Assembly (NCBI GenBank): GCA_030824585.1
Contig: JAVBXM010000014.1
Location: 1-64,000 of the forward strand
DNA: 64,000 nt
Direction of reading: 5' to 3'
Source of the DNA: Phaeospirillum sp.
GTDB lineage: Bacteria > Pseudomonadota > Alphaproteobacteria > Rhodospirillales > Magnetospirillaceae
In this document: in pieces, positions 58,928-64,000 of the stretch
Layout: each line of letters opens with the position of its first letter
How positions within the stretch are numbered: the stretch's first letter is position 1
Made by a program: the position numbers and the translations under genes
The notes under the pieces: model-generated
What the model saw: the letters and a program-made list of their open reading frames with translations, nothing else
Told to the model about the DNA's origin: nothing
Databases searched by the model: none

Positions 58928-60120
58928 CCGCCACCATCGACCTCGAGGACACATGGTGCGCCCACAACTACCATCCGCTGCCGGTGGTGCTGGTCAGGGG
59001 CGAAGGCGCCCTGGTCTGGGACGAGGACGGACGGCGCTATATCGACATGATGGGCGCCTATTCCGCCGTCAGCCACGGCCATGGCCACCCCCGCATGGTG
59101 CGGGCGCTCACCGAGCAGGCCGGCAAGCTGGCGGTGATCTCGCGGGCCTTCCACACGGCGCCGCTGGGTCCCTTCGCCGAACTGGCCTGCCGCCTGACCG
59201 GCATGGACCGGGCCCTGCCCATGAACACCGGCGCGGAAGCGGTCGAGACGGCGCTGAAGGCGGCGCGCAAATGGGCCTATACGGTCAAGGGCGTGCCCGC
59301 CGGACAGGCCCGCATCATCGCTGCCAAGGGCAATTTCCACGGCCGCACCATCGCCATCGTCGGCATGTCCACGGTGGCGCAGTACCGCGACGGCTTCGGT
59401 CCCTTCCCCGGCGGCTTCGATCTGGTACCGTTCGGCGATGCCGATGCCCTGGAGCGGACCATCACCCGGGATACCGCCGCCTTTCTGGTGGAGCCCATCC
59501 AGGGCGAGGGCGGCATCATCGTGCCGCCCGCCGGCTATCTCGCCCGCTGCCGCGAGCTGTGCGACCGCCGCCGGGTACTGCTGATCGCCGACGAGATACA
59601 GACCGGACTGGGCCGCACCGGCCGCCTGCTGGCCTGCGAACACGAAGGGGTCAAGCCGGACGCGGTGACTCTGGGCAAGGCGTTGGGCGGCGGCCTGCTG
59701 CCGGTTTCTCTGCTGCTGGGCAAGGCCGAACTGATGGACGTGTTCCGGCCCGGCGACCACGGCTCCACCTTCGGCGGCAATCCCCTGGCGGCAGCGGTGG
59801 GGCGCGAGGCCCTGCAGGTGCTGCTGGACGAGGGCCTGATCGAGCGCGCCGCCCAGTTGGGCGACTGGCTGATGGGCCGCCTGCGGACCCTGGACAGTCC
59901 GCTGATCAAGGATATCAGGGGGCGCGGCCTGTTCATCGGCATCGAGTTCGATCCCGACCGCATCCAGGCGCGCGAGGTTTGCGACCGGCTGGCGGCCAAG
60001 GGCATCCTCACCAAGGACACTCACCGCAACACCATCCGCTTCGCGCCCCCCCTGGTGATCAGCCGCGAGCTTTTGGACGAGGCGGTGGGATGCCTGGGCG
60101 CGGTGCTGGCGGAGCCGTAA
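58924..60120 (+). CDS. rocD: Ornithine aminotransferase
   Basis: A 398-residue class III PLP aminotransferase. It begins [24 protein letters not shown] and has [34 protein letters not shown] (typical of ornithine aminotransferase), [31 protein letters not shown] with the PLP Asp, and [14 protein letters not shown] with the Schiff-base Lys. It transfers the delta-amino group of ornithine to 2-oxoglutarate. Its 3' end overlaps the convergent pseudouridine synthase gene by 62 bp. Confidence 0.92.
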   Translation: MTATIDLEDTWCAHNYHPLPVVLVRGEGALVWDEDGRRYIDMMGAYSAVSHGHGHPRMVRALTEQAGKLAVISRAFHTAPLGPFAELACRLTGMDRALPMNTGAEAVETALKAARKWAYTVKGVPAGQARIIAAKGNFHGRTIAIVGMSTVAQYRDGFGPFPGGFDLVPFGDADALERTITRDTAAFLVEPIQGEGGIIVPPAGYLARCRELCDRRRVLLIADEIQTGLGRTGRLLACEHEGVKPDAVTLGKALGGGLLPVSLLLGKAELMDVFRPGDHGSTFGGNPLAAAVGREALQVLLDEGLIERAAQLGDWLMGRLRTLDSPLIKDIRGRGLFIGIEFDPDRIQAREVCDRLAAKGILTKDTHRNTIRFAPPLVISRELLDEAVGCLGAVLAEP

Positions 60121-60664
60121 CGTCCCGCCATTTCCCAGGCTCGAGACCGTCCAGGGTCCACTCGCCCACCGCCCAACGGATCAGGCGCAGGGTGGGAAAG
60201 CCGATGGCCGCCGTCATGCGGCGGACCTGGCGGTTGCGGCCCTCCTTCAGGGTCAGTTCGATCCACGAGGTGGGAATGGCGGCGCGGTAACGGATGGGCG
60301 GATCGCGCGGCCACAGGGCCTGTGGTTCCGCCATGGCCCGCGCCCCGGCCGGCAGGGTCGGGCCGTCGTTGAGCGCCACGCCGCGCCGCAGCTTCTCCAG
60401 GTCGGCCTCGGAAGGAATGCCCTCAACCTGGGCCCAATAGGTCTTGGCCAGCTTGTGCCTGGGGTCGCTGATGCGCGCCGCCAGCGGCCCGGAATCGGTC
60501 AACACCAGCAGCCCTTCCGAGTCGCGGTCCAGCCGTCCGGCGGCATAGACGCCCGGCACATGGATGAAATCCTTGAGCGTCGCCCGGCCGCCTTCGCGGT
60601 CGGTGAACTGGGTCAGCACGTCATAGGGCTTGTTGAAGACGATCAGCCGAGTCACAACACCCAT
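60059..60664 (-). CDS. Pseudouridine synthase, RsuA/RluE type
   Basis: A 201-residue enzyme, started at [20 protein letters not shown]. No S4 domain is present, which fits the RluE branch (23S rRNA U2457). Motifs: [22 protein letters not shown] with the catalytic Asp, KTYWAQVEG, and [27 protein letters not shown]. The C-terminal tail is proline-rich. The last 62 bp overlap the convergent ornithine aminotransferase gene, an unusually long antisense overlap. It is divergent from the SpoU methyltransferase gene, 26 bp apart. Confidence 0.9.
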   Translation of the reverse strand: MGVVTRLIVFNKPYDVLTQFTDREGGRATLKDFIHVPGVYAAGRLDRDSEGLLVLTDSGPLAARISDPRHKLAKTYWAQVEGIPSEADLEKLRRGVALNDGPTLPAGARAMAEPQALWPRDPPIRYRAAIPTSWIELTLKEGRNRQVRRMTAAIGFPTLRLIRWAVGEWTLDGLEPGKWRDVTAPPAPRPGIPPPRPKARG

Positions 60665-60690
60665 TCCACCTTTGCCCGAAAGGCCCAGCA

Positions 60691-61494
60691 ATGGCACGAG
60701 CGCCGTTTCCGCACAAGAAGCAGCCGCCAAGACGCCCCGACACCACCCCGATCCGCCCGGATAGCGATAAGGTCGCCGGCCTGCCGGCGGTCAAGGCGCT
60801 GTTCGCCCACGATCCGGTCCGTGTCGAGCGGCTGTTCTACGACGAGCGCATGAAGGAGGCGGCCGCCGAGATGTGCAAGGCCATGGCGGCGGCCCACAAG
60901 CCCTATCGCATGGCGCCCACCGAGGAGCTGACCAAGATCCTCGGCTCGCCGCTCCACGGCGGCATCCTGGCGGTGACCCGGCCCAAGCCCATCCGCGTCT
61001 TTGACCCGGCCGACGCCCATCTGTGGGCCAAGGCGGGCAAGCCGCTGCTGGTCCTGGACGGCGTCGGAAACCCCCACAATCTGGGCGCCATCGCCCGGAC
61101 CATGGCCTTTTTCGGCCTCGACCGCCTGCTGATCTCCGATCATCCGGGACAGGCCGGCCCGTCCGAGGCTTCGCTGCGGGTTTCCGAGGGCGGCCTGGAA
61201 TGGGTCGAGGTGATTCGCGCCCAGAAATTCGTTGCGGCCCTCAAACGGCTTAGGGATTCCCATAGGATCGTCGGCACCGCGCTCGGTTCGGGCAGACCGT
61301 TGGCCGAGGTGTTGAACCGGCCCGGCAAGCCGGTGGCGCTGATCCTCGGCAACGAGGAGGACGGCCTGCCGCCCGCCACCCTGGCCGCCTGCGACGACAT
61401 CGTCACCCTGCCCGGCTCGGGCCGGGTGCAGTCGCTCAACGTGGCCGCCACCGCCGCCATCCTCATCCACGAACTGGCGAAGCCGCGCCGCTAG
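60691..61494 (+). CDS. SpoU/TrmH family RNA methyltransferase
   Basis: A 267-residue knotted (SPOUT) methyltransferase. A basic N-terminal tail ([13 protein letters not shown]) leads to an L30e-like substrate-binding domain ([28 protein letters not shown]), then motif 1 [17 protein letters not shown], motif 2 [13 protein letters not shown] and motif 3 [23 protein letters not shown]. It is closest in layout to the YfiF group; it methylates a ribose 2'-O of RNA, target unknown. Confidence 0.9.
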   Translation: MARAPFPHKKQPPRRPDTTPIRPDSDKVAGLPAVKALFAHDPVRVERLFYDERMKEAAAEMCKAMAAAHKPYRMAPTEELTKILGSPLHGGILAVTRPKPIRVFDPADAHLWAKAGKPLLVLDGVGNPHNLGAIARTMAFFGLDRLLISDHPGQAGPSEASLRVSEGGLEWVEVIRAQKFVAALKRLRDSHRIVGTALGSGRPLAEVLNRPGKPVALILGNEEDGLPPATLAACDDIVTLPGSGRVQSLNVAATAAILIHELAKPRR

Positions 61495-61578
61495 ATTGTA
61501 CGGCTCCTCGGGGGCCGGGCGCGTGCCTCCGCACGCCTGGCTTTCGCGGCATAAGCCGCGCCGCCCCTTGGGCCCAGC

Positions 61579-61611
61579 CAAAACTCGATGGGTCCACCTC
61601 ATCGAGTTTTG
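61579..61611. repeat. Perfect 12-bp inverted repeat before the parvulin gene
   Basis: CAAAACTCGATG (61579-61590) pairs with CATCGAGTTTTG (61600-61611) around a 9-nt loop. The A/T ends make it look like a bidirectional rho-independent terminator for the upstream methyltransferase gene. TATAAA at 61613-61618 follows at once and may be the -10 of the parvulin gene, in which case the dyad could also be an operator. GC-rich dyads at 61500-61565 complete this 152-bp gap. Confidence 0.55.
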
Positions 61612-61646
61612 GTATAAAGTGCCCGTCCACCATTTTGGAGAGTTCC

Positions 61647-61967
61647 ATGTCTTCCACCGTCCGCGCCTCCCACATCCTCCTGATGTACAAGGGCTCCATG
61701 CGCTCCCAGGCCACCCGTTCCAAGGACGAGGCCCTGGCCGAGATCAACAACATCAAGGAAGAGATCAACCAGGGTGCCGATTTCGGCCAGATGGCCCGCC
61801 AGTACTCCGACTGTCCGTCGGGCGAGGATGGCGGCGATCTCGGCGAGTTCCCCATGGGGGCCATGGTGCCGGAATTCGAGGTGGCGGCCTTCGCGCTCAA
61901 GTCGGGCGAGGTCAGCGGCGTTGTGGAAACCCCGTTCGGCTTCCACTTGATCCAGCGCACCGACTGA
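61647..61967 (+). CDS. Parvulin-type peptidyl-prolyl isomerase
   Basis: A 106-residue single-domain rotamase, started at MSSTVRASHILLMYKG because GGAG lies 6 nt upstream. The parvulin signature residues are RASHILL, the long helix region with QGADFGQMARQYSDCPSGEDGGDLGEF, and VVETPFGFHLIQRTD. There is no signal peptide, so it is a cytoplasmic PpiC-like (Par10/Pin-like) enzyme. The basic phosphate-binding loop is modest (YKGSMRSQATRSKDEAL) and may allow phosphorylated or acidic substrates. Confidence 0.92.
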   Translation: MSSTVRASHILLMYKGSMRSQATRSKDEALAEINNIKEEINQGADFGQMARQYSDCPSGEDGGDLGEFPMGAMVPEFEVAAFALKSGEVSGVVETPFGFHLIQRTD

Positions 61968-62136
61968 TCAACCGGAAAGAGAACCCACCCGGCGTCGGCC
62001 ATTGTTACGGCCCAGGATTATACAGAGCAAAAATCCGCATCTCCCGAAGTCGACGTGTCGTCAGCGACAGCATGGACACGGCAACCGAAAGCAGCTTAGG
62101 ATTTTTTGCGATGGGCTTCATCCAGGGGAACCGAAC

Positions 62137-63138
62137 ATGGCCGACGATGGGAACAATATCAAAGCTGAGACCGTAGAGATTTTGGTTCCCCCGGCCGAGC
62201 CCGCTTCGCCGCCCGGTCCCAGCCGGAAAAAGGCCCCGGCGCCGGCCCCCAAGCCGATCAGCCCGGCCGGTCAGGCCCGTCACGAACTGGCCGAAATGCG
62301 CCACGATCCGGAAGCGGTGCGCCACGCCTTCGAAACCGGCGAGTATCCTTACAAGAGCCGCATGGGCCGCGCCGAATACGAAGCCAAGAAGGCTGCCCTG
62401 CAGGCCGAACTCCTCAAGGTTCAATTGTGGGGCCGCGATACGGGCCAGAAATTCGTGCTGCTGTTCGAAGGCCGCGACGCCGCCGGCAAGGGCGGCACCA
62501 TCAAGCGCTTCACCGAGCATCTCAATCCCCGTGCGGCGCGGGTGGTCGCCCTGGAAAAGCCCAGCGACGTCGAGCGCGGCCAGTGGTTCTTCCAGCGCTA
62601 CATCCAGCACCTGCCCACCTCCGGCGAAATGGTGTTCTTCGACCGCTCCTGGTACAATCGGGCCGGCGTCGAGCGGGTGATGGGCTTCTGTTCCCCGGCG
62701 GAATACCTCGAGTTCATGCGCCAGACGCCCGAGGTGGAGCGCATGCTGGTCCGCTCGGGGATCAAGCTCTACAAGTACTGGTTCTCGGTGACCCAGGACG
62801 AACAGTTGCGCCGCTTCAAGTCGCGCGAGCGCGACCCGCTGAAGCAGTGGAAGCTGTCCCCCATCGACAAGGCGTCGCTCGGCAAATGGGGCGAATATAC
62901 CGACGCCAAGGAAGCGATGTTCTTCTACACTGATACCGCCGACGCGCCGTGGACCATCGTCAAGTCGGACGACAAGAAGCGGGCGCGGCTCAACTGCATG
63001 CTCCACTTCCTCAACTCGCTGGACTATCCCGGCAAGGACGAGGGGCTGGTCCATATTCCCGACCCGCTGATCGTCGGCAAGGGCGCCCATGTGGTCCACA
63101 AGACCGAGCGCATGCTGGGTGCGACGCTGAGCCCGTAG
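62137..63138 (+). CDS. ppk2: Polyphosphate kinase 2
   Basis: A 333-residue PPK2-family kinase started at MADDGNNIKAETVEILV, with AGGGG upstream. A Pro/Ala/Lys-rich N-terminal tail of ~45 residues precedes the core: LLFEGRDAAGKGGTIKRFTEHLNPR (Walker A), FQRYIQHLPTSGEMVFFDRSWYNRAGVERVMGFC (Walker B), and the lid LYKYWFSVTQDEQLRRFKSRERDPLKQWKLSP. The enzyme transfers phosphate between polyphosphate and nucleoside diphosphates. It is cytoplasmic and of single-domain length. Confidence 0.95.
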   Translation: MADDGNNIKAETVEILVPPAEPASPPGPSRKKAPAPAPKPISPAGQARHELAEMRHDPEAVRHAFETGEYPYKSRMGRAEYEAKKAALQAELLKVQLWGRDTGQKFVLLFEGRDAAGKGGTIKRFTEHLNPRAARVVALEKPSDVERGQWFFQRYIQHLPTSGEMVFFDRSWYNRAGVERVMGFCSPAEYLEFMRQTPEVERMLVRSGIKLYKYWFSVTQDEQLRRFKSRERDPLKQWKLSPIDKASLGKWGEYTDAKEAMFFYTDTADAPWTIVKSDDKKRARLNCMLHFLNSLDYPGKDEGLVHIPDPLIVGKGAHVVHKTERMLGATLSP

Positions 63139-63175
63139 CCGCCTCTTTTTCGCGCCGCATCATTTGACAGAAGGG

Positions 63176-63200
63176 GCCGGCGCAACCATGTTGCGCCGGC
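63176..63200. repeat. Perfect 10-bp stem-loop between ppk2 and the UPF0114 gene
   Basis: GCCGGCGCAA (63176-63185) pairs with TTGCGCCGGC (63191-63200) around CCATG. No T-run follows on the plus strand, so it is not a classical terminator. It lies just upstream of the ribosome site of the next gene and may be a rho-dependent stop, an mRNA-stability hairpin or a leader structure. Confidence 0.55.
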
Positions 63201-63222
63201 AACCCGCGCCGAGGTGGAAGTG

Positions 63223-63726
63223 ATGGAACATTTTCTCGAGAAGCTGATCTTCCGCAGCCGCTGGGTGATGGCGCCCTTCTATCTGGGACTGGTGCTCTCC
63301 CTGGTCATGCTGCTGGTCAAGTTCTGCCAGGAACTGATCCACGTCGTCCCGCAAGTCCTTGATATGAACGAGAACCAGATGATTCTGCTGGTTCTCTCCC
63401 TGATCGACATGTCGCTGGCCGGCAACCTTCTGCTGATGGTGATCTTCGCCGGCTACGAGAATTTCGTTTCCAAGATCGACACCGGCGACAGCGAGGACCG
63501 CCCCGACTGGATGGGCAAGGTGGATTTCAGCGGACTGAAGCTCAAGCTGATCGCCTCCATCGTGGCCATCTCCGGCATCCACCTGCTGAAGGCCTTCATG
63601 AACGTGGAGATGCAGAACAAGGAGAACCTGGCATGGATGGTCGGCATCCATATGGTCTTCGTGGTGTCGGGGGTGCTGCTCGCCCTCATGGATCGCATCG
63701 TTGAAGGCTCCAACCCCCATCACTGA
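63223..63726 (+). CDS. UPF0114 (YqhA) family membrane protein
   Basis: A 167-residue protein with about four membrane segments: WVMAPFYLGLVLSLVMLLVKF, MILLVLSLIDMSLAGNLLLMVIFAGYENFV, LKLIASIVAISGIHLLKAF, and WMVGIHMVFVVSGVLLALMDRI. The segment LAGNLLLMVIFAGYENFVS is diagnostic of UPF0114. The ATG has GAGG 8 nt upstream. The family's function is not established; it is an inner-membrane protein of standard length. Confidence 0.9.
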   Translation: MEHFLEKLIFRSRWVMAPFYLGLVLSLVMLLVKFCQELIHVVPQVLDMNENQMILLVLSLIDMSLAGNLLLMVIFAGYENFVSKIDTGDSEDRPDWMGKVDFSGLKLKLIASIVAISGIHLLKAFMNVEMQNKENLAWMVGIHMVFVVSGVLLALMDRIVEGSNPHH

Positions 63727-63740
63727 GCCGCGGGGCTTCC

Positions 63741-64000
63741 ATGCCCCGTGACGCCCCCTCCAATCATCCGGAGGTGATGTCCTGGGAAAAGGATATCGAG
63801 TATTTCTGCGCCCGCTGCGGTGCCCCGGTGACCAAGGGGCGCTGGGAAATGGCCCTGAACGGCGGGTTCGAGCACGTCTTCTTCAACCCGGCCGGCATGG
63901 TCTTTCGCGTGCTGTGCTTCAAGGAGGCGCCGGGCGCCATCGCCCTGGGCGCCGCCAGCGGCCAGTTCACCTGGTTCCGGGGCTATCTGTGGCGGCTGTG
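63741..64000 (+). CDS. Cys-motif hypothetical protein, truncated by window end
   Basis: An open frame from ATG 63741 (or ATG 63777, which has GGAGG very close) to the edge of the window, about 86 residues so far. It contains YFCARCGAPVTKGRWEMALNG, with CARC as possible half of a zinc site, then EHVFFNPAGMVFRVLCFKEAPG and ASGQFTWFRGYLWR. Codon bias is that of a real gene, and it follows the UPF0114 gene by 14 bp on the same strand. I recognise it only as a conserved hypothetical. Confidence 0.6.
   Translation, partial: MPRDAPSNHPEVMSWEKDIEYFCARCGAPVTKGRWEMALNGGFEHVFFNPAGMVFRVLCFKEAPGAIALGAASGQFTWFRGYLWRL

Overview
The window looks like chromosome from a GC-rich alphaproteobacterium, most likely a Rhodospirillales member of the Magnetospirillum/Paramagnetospirillum type. 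That placement is inferred from codon use, from the flanking gene order (mltB-like, rlpA, dacC, tmk, holB, metG, tatD, MBL hydrolase, nhaA) and from the alphaproteobacterial style of the proteins; no rRNA gene is present to confirm it.

Region 1-3455: the last codons of an IS110-type transposase at the edge, then a minus-strand set: SDR oxidoreductase, lipoprotein, mazG, a transglutaminase-like protein and a small hypothetical. Region 3484-25459 is a 22-kb genomic island, visibly less GC-rich than its flanks. One end carries four overlapping genes: three tyrosine recombinases and a small helper, the ginABCD layout of GInt islands and related to Tn554 TnpABC. The cargo is a four-gene, translationally coupled operon: a PD-(D/E)xK nuclease with a Cys cluster, a DinG/XPD-like helicase, a 3158-residue protein that starts as a pPIWI-RE PIWI protein and continues for about 2200 residues into a STAND-type ATPase, and a protein combining a HEPN-like motif with a polynucleotide-kinase-like P-loop domain. 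The first three match the known pPIWI-RE anti-invader module; the giant fusion and the HEPN/kinase partner are, as far as I know, not described and are the main discovery candidate. I also find matching inverted motifs at both island ends, each 8 nt inside a 6-bp direct repeat GTCGCA, which gives a precise predicted insertion site 10 bp beyond the nhaA stop codon.

Region 25469-34788 is a long minus-strand housekeeping cluster (Na+/H+ antiport, MBL hydrolase, TatD, MetRS, Pol III delta prime, dTMP kinase, D,D-carboxypeptidase, RlpA, lytic transglycosylase). Region 34854-43303 holds a YdcF/ElyC-like protein, an orphan amino-acid-type binding protein, tRNA-Ser(UGA), a TPR-methyltransferase and a complete LIV-type ABC importer (livK-H-M-G-F). 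Region 43442-46831 has a two-receiver protein with a degenerate GGDEF domain, a FrnE/DsbA-like protein and a class V aminotransferase. Region 46871-56564 is a DNA repair cluster (mfd with sdhE, recG, uvrA) interrupted by a GDT1/UPF0016 cation exporter under a clear yybP-ykoY (Mn2+) riboswitch. Region 56771-64000 holds an OmpA-like lipoprotein, arginase and ornithine aminotransferase, a pseudouridine synthase, a SpoU methyltransferase, a parvulin, PPK2, a UPF0114 membrane protein and a truncated Cys-motif protein. Several intergenic palindromic repeats of REP type occur outside the island.
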